Origin: Jaltomata sinuosa | Taxonomy: Eukaryota > Streptophyta > Magnoliopsida > Solanales > Solanaceae | DNA length: 64,000 bases | Assembly: GCA_003996215.1 (NCBI GenBank) | Contig: QJPP01000864.1 | Span: 124,001 to 188,000, forward strand | Reading direction: 5' to 3' | Shown here: positions 49,881 through 60,993 of the stretch, piece after piece | How the letters are laid out: the number at the start of each line of letters is the position of its first letter | Position numbering within the stretch: position 1 is the first letter of the stretch | Notes under the pieces: generated by a model | Databases searched by the model: none | Told to the model about the DNA's origin: nothing | The model's input: only the letters and a program-made list of their open reading frames with translations | Made by a program: the position numbers and the translations under genes

Positions 49881-51145
49881 GAAAATAACTATTAGCTCAA
49901 AATTAATCACAATAATAAATTTGTAGCTAAATTATTTTGTCATGACAAATAATTATAGCTATTATTAAATCAACTATTGCCACGAGTTTCTAGTACTCAA
50001 AGAAAAAATATTTATTTAGCTACAGTAATTTATTTAAATAACATTTTTCATGGCTAAAAGGTCACTATTGCTACAACAAGTTTCAATACTTGGCAAGAGC
50101 TAATAATTAGCTACAAAATTTTATTGTAGCTAAAAATCTGGACTATATCATTTAATTATTGCAATAATTTTGTATAACTTGAAGCAAAAATTATTTATTT
50201 AGCCACAATATTTTATTTTAAATAATTTATTGTAGCTAAAAGGTTATTATTACTACAACAAATTTCAACTCGTGGCAAATATTAATAATTAGCTATAAAA
50301 AATTTTATAGCAAAAAAGACGTGGCTATATCATTTAACTATTACTACAATTTTATATAACTTAAAGCAAAAATAATTATTTAGCTACAAAATTTTCTTTC
50401 AAATAGTTAATTGTGGCTAAAAGGTTACTATTGCTACAATAACTTTTATTGCGTGGCAAAAAATTTATGATGAACTACAAAATTTTATCGTAGCAATAAA
50501 TTTATAGCTATTTAGGCAACTATTGTCACAATTGTTAGTAATTGTAGCAAAAATGAGAAATTAGCTTTGGCAATTTGATTTTCGTAGCTAAGAGTTTTTA
50601 CAAATTTATAAATAGCTACGAAATTCAAATTTTTGTGGCTATTACTAAGTAATAGCTACGATTTTTAAATTCATAGCTTAAATTTTGTAGCTATAAATAC
50701 ATTGTGTTGTAGTGCCAGTTCGATTCATTTTTTATTATATCAATTCGATTTTACGAATCGATTTGTTCAATTTTGAAATTTCAACAAGTAACTATTTTAA
50801 TTTTAATTTTAGAGCAAACATAATAAAAAAGTAACAAAATCTTAAAGTTAGGCCTTAAATAATTAAAAGTAACATTGCACTGTAAGTTTAAAGTTATATT
50901 AAAATTCAACCACAATGGTCCAAAACTGAAAATTCAAAACACAAATGTACTATTATTTACTTACCATTTATGAATTTTGATTTTTCGAATCGATTCGTAT
51001 TGTAAACACACCCAACCATATCCAAATAAAAAAATTTATAATATTCTAAAATCAAATTCGTAAATCAATTAAAACTGTATAATTCAAATCGTATTATCCA
51101 AATTGCTTCGAATCGATTCGAATATTCGAATTGATCCGATTTGTA

Positions 51146-51575
51146 CACACCCCTACCTGGCGGCATTCCAACTCCATCTTGGCCCAAATTTGCAGTCCAT
51201 CCATGAAGTGGAATAACATGCCTCATCTGTGAGGTTGAGAATCTAAAGTGTGAGAGTGGTGAACTCCTTCACATATGCGCGTATGCTTCCCGTCTATTTC
51301 AACTCTCGGAACTTGCGCCTTGCCTCATAGATGACGTTGTTAGGAAAGAAATCCCTCTTGAACTCGGCTCTAAATTGCTCCCATGTATAGATGGTGCAAA
51401 GCCCCTTCTCTATCTCGGACTCTTTCCGTTTCCATTATAGCATGGCCATCTCTGAGAGGTACAACATGGCGGTGTTGATCTTGCTCTCATCACTCTTCAC
51501 CTTGTTGCACTTGAAATAATTCTCCAAATGCCAAAAAAAATTATCCACCTCTTGTGCATCACGAACATTTTTCTG
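51146..51575 (-). pseudogene. Host gypsy element: gag fragment
   Basis: On minus, the gag domain reads VDNFFWHLENYF, then NKVKSDESKINTAMLYLSEMAM, then YTWEQFRAEFKRDFFPNNVIYEARRKFREL, with in-frame stops. The N-terminal half and the 5' LTR are gone, giving the truncation point at about 51575. Confidence 0.85.
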
Positions 51576-52875
51576 TAAATATGTTTGAAAAAGAGTTATA
51601 TAGTACAACTAGATTATGAATTATATTGTACTTAGATTATACGTTTTACTCTTCATAAGCAAAAAGTTGAATGTATTAAATTTTTAAATCAAAATTACTT
51701 GAAAAGAGTTTGCTTTGTAGTTATTGAAACAAAATATTCTTGTTTCGTAAAAAAAATATTTGTTTTCTATACAAAGCACCAATTACTTTATTAAGTTCTT
51801 TAATTTTTTTGCTAATATCTTTTTTTATTAGATGGTTTCTTCTTTTTAAATTCTTGTTGATTTGTTATTAGCTGTAAATTGTAATGAACCTAATGGAATT
51901 TAAGTAATTGAAATAAAATTTCTTTTACGACCAAGATGGCTAGCAACTGTCTTCTGGCAAAATTAAAGTTGTGGTAATTGGCAAACTGTGTTCTATGTAT
52001 CATTAACAAGGAGGAGTTGAAATTTGAAGTTTACAGATTTTTATAATGATCTCAAGTTTATATTATAATACTGGATTTACATAAGATATTTATAAATATC
52101 TAATACAGATATAAAGTTTAAACAAAACCTATTGCAAGTAGCACTCTCCATCCACAACTGATCATTAACATGAAATTATATTATGAAGGAGTCAGGTGAA
52201 ATAATGGGATGCCTCCCCCCTTAAGTAAAGGTTTTGAAATCAAACTTTGGGAATGGAGATATTCCATGTAGAGAGAGTCCGCTCCCCTTTTGTAGAGGCA
52301 AATTCATAGTTTGACGTTTATGAATTTTTATAACAACCTCAAACATATTAATAATACTTGGGTTCACATTTACATTTATAAATATTTAATAAATTTCTTA
52401 TTATATACACATGACATGATCAAAAGTTATTGAGTTTCTGTGAATTCGTAAGTCATACTCTACATCTGTCACTGCGTCCTTCGTTGAACCTTATACAATG
52501 CAAATTAATTTAAATTGACCGAGTCAATGAATTTCAAATACTAAATAATTAAAAAAGGAATAGAATTATAAGATAACCAAGCTGAGAAAGAAACATAAAA
52601 AAATAAAAAAGAAAATGGAATAAGATGTGTGTGATGTGGAAGGTCGTCCCATACTGGTAAATCTAACTACTTGCATAAGAAATCCTCCTCAAGATATTTG
52701 AAGATTTATCTAAAAAAGTATGTATGTCAAGGTCATGGACTTGAAAATGACTCATTTGTTCCTATATCCCCTCTCTTTTTCATATGCACATTTCTTTCCC
52801 TGCTTATTTTCACAAGTTGCTTATCAAATTATGAAAACTACAACAAATTTGACAACCTTTTTCTTTGTTTTTTTG
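51576..52875. other. Intergenic, with a weak internal repeat
   Basis: Mostly AT-rich. Two similar segments (about 52020-52110 and 52305-52400; both GAAATTTG/AGTTT...GATTTTTATAA..TCAA...) suggest a decayed dispersed repeat. No gene seen. Confidence 0.4.
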
Positions 52876-53987
52876 TAAACCTGTCAACTGGGCCGGTCTG
52901 ACCCGGATCGGACTGGTTAGACCGGCCCAATAAGCAAACCGGACAGACGCTGGGACTGGCCCGTTAATGTTCACGGGTTGGTGGGCCGTGTTGCGGATTG
53001 GGTCGTCCAGGCCTGATAACCCGGCAGACCGACCCAAGTATGAGACCGACTTTGACCGCCGGTCCACCGGCCCGGCCCGGACCGGATTTTTTTTTTATAT
53101 ATATATGGCATTGGGGCTTGGGCTGACAAGGCACATGGGCTGGACTGCCTGTCACCCCAGGCCTAGCCGCCTATTGGACTAGCCTTTTCAGGTTATACCT
53201 CTCCTCTCTTTAGTCATTCAATTTCAACAATCAACATTTAAGTTGAAATGTTGGATTGAGTCAGCAATGAACGTTGGGCCAACGGCTAAAATGCCGTTTC
53301 AACGTTCATTTTCTCTCCCACTTTAAAATTTTTCATTTTACTCCATTTTAATTATAAATACCTACTAAATTTTTTCATTTTTACTACAAAAAACTTCTCA
53401 TTCTCTCTCATTTCTCTCTTGATTTCTAGCAATATCTACTTTATATTATTTTGCTATTAACAACATCAAGTTGGAGAAAGTTCAAGTGTTCAATTCATCA
53501 ATTACGGTTGCTTAATTACTTCTTTGTCTCCGATAATTTGGTACAATCGTTCTATTTCTTACTTTTAACTAGTATATTATTTGTCTACACTACTACACTA
53601 CATGATTATAAAATATAAATATATAATTCAAAATTTTAAATTTAAAACAATTATAATTATATCACACTTTAAAATTGATAACACTACATTTCATGATTAG
53701 ACCTCAATTTTTAAATTTAAAATTTTAAAAAAAAATAAAATCAGCCCATGGACCGGCCCCCAAACCCGGCCCATGAAGGCCCGCGTAACAATAATCGGAC
53801 CGGCCCGGGAAACTAGGTCCAAAAATGGAATCCGGAGCTGGGCTGGGCTGGCTGAGCAATTTGCTCAAAGCAGCCCGGCCCGTACCAACCCATTTTTGCT
53901 GGACCCGGACCGGCCCACACCCGAAGACCGATGGACAGAAACTTTCACGGGCCGGGTTGACCCGGACCGGCCCGTTTGACAGTCCTA
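52876..53987. mobile_element. Internally deleted hAT element
   Basis: Left end TAAACCTGTCAACTGGGCCGG and right end (reverse complement) TAGGACTGTCAAACGGGCCGG. The flanks TTTTTTTG (52868-52875) and GTTTTTTG (53988-53995) are 7/8 identical. Both ends carry dense GGCCGG/GACCGG subterminal motifs like those at 1740-1918. The middle has a leader-like section (CAACGTTCATTTTCTCTCCC... to about 53560) comparable to the leader of the 1-1918 element, but no transposase. Confidence 0.8.
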
Positions 53988-54352
53988 GTTTTTTGTTCGA
54001 TGTCCGAATATTTATATTAGAGTCTGAAATTAAATTTGAATTTTCAATTAAAAAATTCACATTGGGAGCTAAAGCGTTCCCTGACGAAGACAACTTTGTA
54101 CATAATAGGACTGAAAACTTAAACCTCTGATTAATAATAAAGGAATACTTATCACTCCTCCATAATATTTATTGGTTCTGTGATCAAATTATGCTTGTGT
54201 AAAGGAATAATAGCAGTTTTGCTACTTCAATGATTGATTTCCTATGCTGGCCCTTGTGATATATGATTCGATATATTCAACTTTCAATTTATTAGAATGT
54301 ATATTTTTGGTCCCTATAGGTAAAAAATATGTTATATTTAGATTATTGTTAA

Positions 54353-55060
54353 AATGAAAAAAAGCCAAAAATATCCTTAAATTATGTGAAATTTCACAAA
54401 AATACTCTTAAGTTAATAGTTTGGTCTAAAATATCCTTGCAATCAATTGTGTGGTCTAAATATCCCCCTACCGCTAATAGTTTGGTCCAGAAATCTCCAT
54501 ATTATTCCTTAATGGGTCAAAATGCACTTTTTCTAATAAACACATTTTTTTTTATTTTATAAAACACATTCTATTCCTAATAATTATATTTAAGGAACCC
54601 TATTCTTGTTTCTTTTCGTTTAAAATAACTTTAACTAATAAATAAGTAGAAAATAATTTTTTTCTTAATTAATCTTATTTTAAATTAAAATAGAATAACT
54701 CAAATACTTTTATAACTAATAATATAGGTCATATATATATAAAATCATAGTAATTTTATCATTAATTATTATTTAGATAATGATAAAAAATAGAAAATAT
54801 TTTTATTTATTAATATTTTTTGAATTGAAGTAGGATAAGAATTTGATATTAAAAAAAATTATCAGGAAAAGAATGTGTTTTAAATAAAATAAAATAATAT
54901 ATTTATTTGAAAAAAAGTCCATTATTGATCCATTAAGTAACAATAGGGGCATTGTTGGATCAAACTACTGATCGCATGGGCATTTTTAGATTAAACTTTT
55001 AACTGAATTTTTTTTAATTCGATTTTGCATAGTTAAAAGGCATTTTGACCGTTTTTCATT
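54353..55060. mobile_element. MITE-like repeat with imperfect TIRs
   Basis: The left end AATGAAAAAAAGCCAAAA and the right end (reverse complement) AATGAAAAACGGTCAAAA are inverted. Inside, repeated AGTTTGGTCTAAAATATCC-type phrases occur on the left and ATCAAACTACTGATCGCAT-type on the right. No clear target duplication, so edges and class are uncertain. Confidence 0.5.
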
Positions 55061-55843
55061 ATTAAACCTATATTAACATTAAATATAAAGTAATACTACA
55101 AACTTAACCTAACACATGAAAAATTAAAGTGAAGGAATCATTAATAATTATAATAAATTGTGAATATTCATAAGAAAAAAAATAATAATCAAAAGTACAC
55201 GTTTTAATTAATTAAAGATTAAATATGCATGATTGAATATCACAATGACTAAAAATCAAATTAACCAATAATTAAAGAACCAAAAATGCTATTTACCCTT
55301 TAACACATTTTCTTCATTAGAGATTCTCCGTTGATAATTGCATAAAGTCTGAACTTGATAAACAAAGAAAAAGAATTGTTTTGTCATAAATTTCTCTTTT
55401 ACGGGAATCATATTATTTTTTTTACCTATAAAATGGGTACAATTGAATTTATAAACGTGGTTTAAGGATACAAAGATTGAGATGATCAAAACACGTGATT
55501 TGTATACTGTAATTCATTTAATCAATGTGAACAAGGTAGAAAAAATAAATATGAAATTGAATGAAAATAATGAATAGAATAAGTTTGAGATTCGGTGCTT
55601 GTAGCTAGCAACATCATTGGGTAAGCTTGATCTTTATTACTAATAAAAATCATAACAATAAGTAATGAAACTAAATAACTTGAGAGCATGGGAGAACAAT
55701 GTATTGCTTAGCAAGTGAATAATGATTTGATAATTTACAATGTATGACTAGGAGACTATCTATAACCACACCCTAAGGAGAAGCTTCTCCGGAACTCAGC
55801 CTCACGAAGATTTTTATTTACTCATATTTGTGTTTGTTGTGTA
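55061..55843. other. Intergenic, nothing recognised
   Basis: AT-rich, no family-like frame. Confidence 0.4.
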
Positions 55844-56197
55844 ATGACTGGGAGAGGATCTCAAATCTTGGTTAAGTTTCATCCTTATCCTATTCAGGTG
55901 CAATCTGATATCAAGTCTTGTGGTCTCAGAATTAGGCGAATCTATTAATATGATACCGAGCTCGAGTATCGTGTACCCGGTATGCCTGGGAGTGCGATGG
56001 ACTCCTTGGTCATTAATAGAGAGATGTTCGAGTGTCTATTGCTACTAATTCAAACCCGATCTATTGTTCCTTTCACACATCATATCCTTTTTCAACCACG
56101 TGGTCAATTCATTTATTACCCCATACATATAGTCCTCTCACGTTTAAGGCATTTGTATGACATATATAGGGAAGTAGAAGAGTTTATTCATTCTTAG
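55844..56197 (+). pseudogene. Unrecognised coding-like remnant
   Basis: From ATG 55844 one frame is open for 118 codons except for a single TAA (about 55946), ending at 56197. Its composition (RRIY.YDTELEYRVPG, FECLLLLIQTRS, HILFQPRGQFIYYP, YDIYREVEEFIHS) looks protein-like rather than random, and the GC content is above the neighbouring DNA. I do not recognise the family. It could be a fragment of a transposon protein or chance. Confidence 0.3.
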
Positions 56198-56199
56198 TT

Positions 56200-57698
56200 G
56201 TAAAATATGCGAAAAGACCTCTAACAACTTTGATTAGACGAGCACCTCCTTGCATTTAATGCCCTTTCCAATGTATCCTACAAGTATACACCCGTTGCCC
56301 TGTATAGCTAGCAGGGATCCATGAGAGATTTGTGAGGTCCATATACTCATTCAAAATAGTTTTTCATCGGGCATGCAAATTATGAACCCGTCCAGAACTA
56401 TTTTTCATCGAGTCACCCAGAATAATTTTTCGTCGGACATTTAAGTTAAAAGTCAATAAAATTCACCCGTAACACTTTTCGTCGGGTATGCAAGGCATTT
56501 CAAAATATCATTTCTGAAAATATTTTTTTAACAATGTCATGATATGAATATAAATGAATATATGCAATTCACAGTGATAAGAGGGGCACGAATATCTCAA
56601 TCTGGGCATACAAGGCCACACCCAACTGAAAAACACCATTTACAAGACCAACTATTATCAATTTCAATCAGTCTATCTCAATCACAGTCATAACGGGAGG
56701 TACAATCAGTATCAATAACCATTAGGTCTGGTAGAATCACTAATCTACTTTTCACACAACAATTCGATAATTAAAACAAGGAAAGACAACCCAATTAAGT
56801 CAATCATTCATTTTAACCCTTTTGAAAACACAGGTATTCGCATAGATGCTTGTCATCCCATCTATGCGGGATCTTCATCTCTCCATTACTCCCATACAAA
56901 CAACTAACATATAACACTTTAAAAGAGAGTCAAAGAAAGTCTCAACTTGCCTCAAAAGAAGATCTGCAAGGTCATACCAAAGCATTTTCCTTTTGAATCA
57001 ACTCTGAATGAGTCCAATCTAACTCAAATATGAATTCTACATAAGAATGCAAAACTATAGACATTCATATTGCAGGATTTGAATTTTGGATCCAAAAAGT
57101 CAACCTAAAAGTCAACTCCAAGTCTACAAGGGCAAAACTAAAATTTTATTAAAACATCAATTTATCCAAAGCTTAAGGAGTTTAAGTATGAAATTTCATA
57201 GAAAACAGAGTCAAAATCTTGAAATCGTCAAAAAATTATTCTTTAATTTTACCAAAAAATCCTCAAAATTTAAAGTTGAAAAATCAAGATTTGAAGGTGA
57301 AATTGAGAAATATATAAAAAGTAGTATACGAAACTTACCCAATGAAGAAACCTTGAAAATCTCTTTAAGAATCACCCAAAATCAAGTTTCCAAGCTCCAA
57401 AAATGAGTTATGAAATAAAAGAGTGAAGGGAAAAAATCCCACTAATATCACAACGATCTCCGCACTGATATAGATCTGGTCGTAGGAGCGGTGTTGCAGG
57501 CACGACAAAAAGTTCACCACTGCGAAACCCACTGAGCTCTGCAGGCGCAGAGAAATACTGCAACTGTGCGCGGCTCCACCATTGCGGCCGAGGCTCTGCA
57601 GAATCGGAGCTTTCTTTCCACAAATGCCTTAGCAGGCGCGATCAAAAGCCCGCAGGAGCGGTCGAGGCTCAGTTAACTGGGCTTTGCAGGAGCAGCGT
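56200..57698 (-). repeat. Part of a gypsy-type LTR, left segment
   Basis: It contains TTTTTCATCGGG/CGTCGG phrases (56355-56490) related to the minisatellite in the next LTR, and GC-rich GCAGGCGCAG/GCAGGAGCGG phrases (57480-57695) like those at 60440-60480. It probably continues at 60422-60993. No coding gene is supported (57086-57406 is not family-like). Confidence 0.5.
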
Positions 57699-58340
57699 TG
57701 TCATGACCCAAAATCACATTAGGCCGTGAGGGCACCCACCATCTTCGTAGGCGAACCCCTTTCATTTGGTAACCATTTAACAATATAAATAATGTGGAAG
57801 TAATGTAAAAGTAACAACCAACTCTTATAAATGCGGAAATAACAAGTTCAAATCCAAACTACCCCAAGACTTGGTGACACCAGTACAAGAACATCTATGA
57901 TTATGAAACAAGTCTGTGAAAACTAAAAACAACTGTCTGGGAGAAAGTAAGACAAAAAACATAAAGAATCTCTAGAATTCAATACTGCTGAAGAGAAAGC
58001 AGCTCATCTTGAATCCTAACCGCAACAGTCTCGAACACAAACAACCAGTCAAGTATTTCCAGTACTTGGCTCAATTCCTGCATGCAAAAAGGTGCAACAA
58101 GTATAGAGCGAGTACGGAAAACACGTGTACTCAGCAAGCTTTGATTACCAACTCCTTCTAGAAGCGATAACGAGATGTGCCTTAAAAGTTCTCTTTTTCA
58201 CAAGTATAATTTTTGCCACAATATAAGTCACCATAACACAATAACTAAGGCACGTATCTAGATCAATTCAATATGGAGTGCAATGCAGATGAAATGTAAT
58301 GCAATGCAATGCACTGGCCAAAAGTAAATCGATATATATC

Positions 58341-58646
58341 CGCCGGAATCATTTCCCATCAGCACAATAAAACTCACCGAAACCATTTCCCATCGATATA
58401 ATAAGACCCGCCGAAACAATTTTCCATCGGCGTAATAAAACTCGCCGAAACCATTTCCCATCGGCATAATAAGACCCGCCAGAATAATTTCCCATCCGCA
58501 TAATAAAACTCGCCGGAATCATTTCCCATCGTCATAATAAGACCCACCGGAATAATTTCCCATCGGCATAATAAAACTCGCCGAAATCATTTCTCATCGG
58601 CATAATAAGACCCGCCGGAACCATTTTCCATCGGCATAATAAGAAC
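58341..58646. repeat. 34-bp minisatellite in the solo LTR, 9 units
   Basis: Units of the type CGCCGGAAyCATTTCCCATC followed by GGCATAATAA and alternately AACT or GACC, so the true period is a 68-bp dimer. The last unit runs into AAGAACCTG, and degenerate units recur at about 58675-58740. Confidence 0.9.
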
Positions 58647-59736
58647 CTGAATTTCATAAGTAATCACAGTACCACTCGGCGGAACCATTTTTCATCGGTT
58701 TTGCATGATGTCACTTGCTGGAACCATTTCCCATCGGCTTAATAAGAATATGAATCTTACAAATAATTCAGTGGGCAATATCAATCAATAATTATCATGC
58801 AACAATAAGAGTGGTATGAATGAATATGTATGATCAAGTACATAAAATGAGTTTATCAATCACAATCAAGTTCACGTAATTCATGAGTCTCAACAGTTCA
58901 ATTGTATCACAATTTGCGAGAATCTATCAACCGATAGTAATTTCCATAAAAATTTCCCATAGCATAGCACCAGTGCCAATATAAATGATCGTTATATCAT
59001 TTATACGGGACCCCCTCATTGCCCCTTTACCCTTAAGTTCATTCAATACAATAAAACTAACACTTCAAAAGAAATTAGAAATCTTTACTTGCCTCAACTG
59101 AAGCCCAAGTGTAGATTTATGAGCTTGCCCTTACGTAACGCTTTCGAACGATCGAAAATCTGTTCAAACACATAATAACTAGCACGTCAAATTTCAACTA
59201 AAATAAATCGTTATTCAACCCCCAAATTAAGAATTCTTACTATAAGAACCCTAAGCCAAAAACCTAATTTGTTAATACTGAAATCGCAGGGTGATAATCA
59301 TATTTGAATCTCCTAACCTGAAGCAAGTACGAAACCAGTAGTTTCAACCATCAATAACACTGACACCATGAACATTTACCCACCTATCACTAATGTCCAG
59401 TGAGTGGCATCATTTTGTAATTATTTTACCCAATGATTGGCTCATTATCACTCCATTATAATCCATCCATTCTTATCTCTAAGCCTACATCTACCAAATA
59501 CTACCAACACTGCAGCAATATACGTAGAAATAATATATCCCCACCCTTCTATCATTATGGACCAATCATTAGTAATCATTACACTAACATTTTGTCATGA
59601 TTAACCCATTAATGCTAAAACAAATTCTAACCAACTAACATTCACCACTTTAACCGTAACAATTTCTCTTCTGGTTTAACCTCAATTCAACCCCATAATT
59701 GATTCAAAATTTCCTTGTCTCTTATGTTCATATGGA

Positions 59737-59830
59737 CTAAATACCAACAATGTTATAAAATTGCTTTTACTGTTAAGAGATATATATGGACTAAATACCA
59801 ACAATATTATAGAATTGCTTTTACTGTTAA
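59737..59830. repeat. Tandem duplication in the solo LTR
   Basis: Two adjacent copies of a segment starting GGACTAAATACCAACAAT and ending GTTAAGAGATATATA (about 59737 and about 59788), differing at two bases. Confidence 0.85.
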
Positions 59831-60421
59831 GAGATATATATCCCAACAATAAGCAAAATCACAGAACGTTGAATTCTCACCTGAGATTTTCAATTGTCGA
59901 CGACGACGCTGCAACTCTTCGCCAAAGTTTTCTTTTTTTTTTCCTCGTTCCTCTTTTTCTTTCTCTGGTTATGATACGAAGGGAAAACCCTTAATCCCTT
60001 TTTCTTTTCTTTTCTTATTTTATATATATGAGTCACAAGGGTAAATAAATTTGTGAGTTTGACCCATTAATCATTAATTAAATTAATTGCTTAAAATACC
60101 CAAAATTATAAATAGACCCTCAAAATTTATTCAAAATCTCATAAAACCAAATCAATTATGTAAATTGAGTAAAAAACATGTTCCGGACCTATTGAAATTA
60201 CTAAAACACCAATCCGAGCTCGTCTTGATCAAAGATTGACCGTGATCAAGCTTAACTTTTTAAAAACTCAAGAACCCAATCAATGACTCAAATCGCTCCC
60301 AAACACCTCGAGGTTCTTACTACCTATCTCCGAAAGTCATAAATCAGGTATAAAACTATGAGGAGGGTTAAAATAAGAAAAATAAGTAAAAATTCACAAA
60401 ACGACTTGGAGGGTCGTTACA

Positions 60422-60993
60422 GGAACCTTGGCCACAAACGCAACATTGCTAGTGCGGACCAAGGGCCGCAGGTGCGATGCACCAGATATCAACAACATCA
60501 ATAACTTTACAAACTTAGAATCGATCCTTGGAACACACCCTGAACCTCACGAACACAAATCAACTATGCTACTAGATCAAAATCAACATTCTGGACTAAA
60601 TGAAATCATCAGATTCACCAATGGAGGTCGTTATCAATAAAATATTGACCAAAGTCAATACTATGCTAAAACTTCCAACTTCCAATTAACCACTCTAAAT
60701 TCATTTGAATGCCTCGGGACCTGAACCAACAATGCTACTAATCCCAAAATGGCATTTCAGAGCTAACAGAACTGATGAAATTCTCATACAACGTCTAAAT
60801 CTCCGAATGTTGACCAAAGTCAACCATATCAACTTCAAGACCTTCAAAAATAAAAAATTCACCTAGAACCCAAATAAATGCCTTGGGAACCGTGTCACCC
60901 ACTCCCGCAGACCATAAAAGTATAATGCAACTACATCAAGGGGTAAAACGGTCAAAACACATCAAAAGCAAAAATTAACTATGAAGGTTGTTA
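60422..60993 (-). repeat. Part of a gypsy-type LTR, right segment
   Basis: Contains GGCCGCAGGTGCGATGC (about 60463), like 57600-57690, and ends GAAGGTTGTTACA (60993), an LTR-type end. Best read as the continuation of 56200-57698. Confidence 0.5.

Larger units (their letters stand above)
44483..50714. mobile_element. Non-autonomous CACTA (EnSpm/CMC) transposon, 6.2 kb
   Basis: It starts CACTACAACAAAATGCAT and ends ATACATTGTGTTGTAGTG, i.e. inverted CACTACAACA termini, with 3-bp TSD CCA on both sides (44480-44482, 50715-50717). Both subterminal zones (44490-45150 and 49880-50710) are packed with TAGCTACAA / TTGTAGCTA / GTGGCTA words in many copies, the arrangement bound by TNPA-type proteins. 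No TNPD or TNPA reading frame is visible, so movement would need an autonomous partner. The interior holds tandem repeats, an organelle-like segment and a SINE-like repeat. Confidence 0.9.
44375..51145. mobile_element. hAT-type MITE in the host gypsy element, itself split by a CACTA element
   Basis: Left end CAGACCTGTGTACGAATTG; right end (reverse complement) TAGGGGTGTGTACAAATCG. Flanking 8-bp repeats CCTGGCAG (44367-44374) and CCTGGCGG (51146-51153) differ at one base. Without the CACTA element it is about 536 bp, rich in GAATCGATTCG-like words. Its ends resemble those of the MITE at 11975-12705. Confidence 0.75.
19692..51575 (-). mobile_element. Host gypsy element of the nest, internally deleted and 5'-truncated
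   Basis: After removing two later insertions (20419-43604 and 44375-51145), pieces on the minus strand line up in gypsy order: gag (51575-51146), zinc knuckle and protease (44340-43605), a post-protease stretch continuing across the insertion site (CMVPVFKVSKMKGQAQLSSMK, 20418-20336), then directly a C-terminal chromodomain-type end (STEEATWEQYEDLWQF, about 20310-20223), a polypurine tract and a 492-bp LTR. Reverse transcriptase, RNase H and the integrase core are missing. The 5' LTR is not seen to the right of 51575. Confidence 0.75.
57699..60421 (-). repeat. Solo LTR (gypsy type), about 2.7 kb
   Basis: Starts TGTCATGACCC and ends GGGTCGTTACA, i.e. TG..CA with the TGTAACGACCC...GGTCATGACA pattern in element orientation, like the other LTRs of the window. 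No internal genes and no second copy. The 5-bp flanks AGCGT and GGAAC do not match. Confidence 0.65.

Noticed and set aside
57086..57406. 106-codon Lys/Ser-rich frame
   Set aside because: Sits in LTR sequence, low complexity, no family resemblance.
58258..58646. Repetitive protein with MGN-like repeats, and possible CRISPR-like array
   Set aside because: Head-to-tail 34-bp minisatellite without unique spacers, in a plant LTR.
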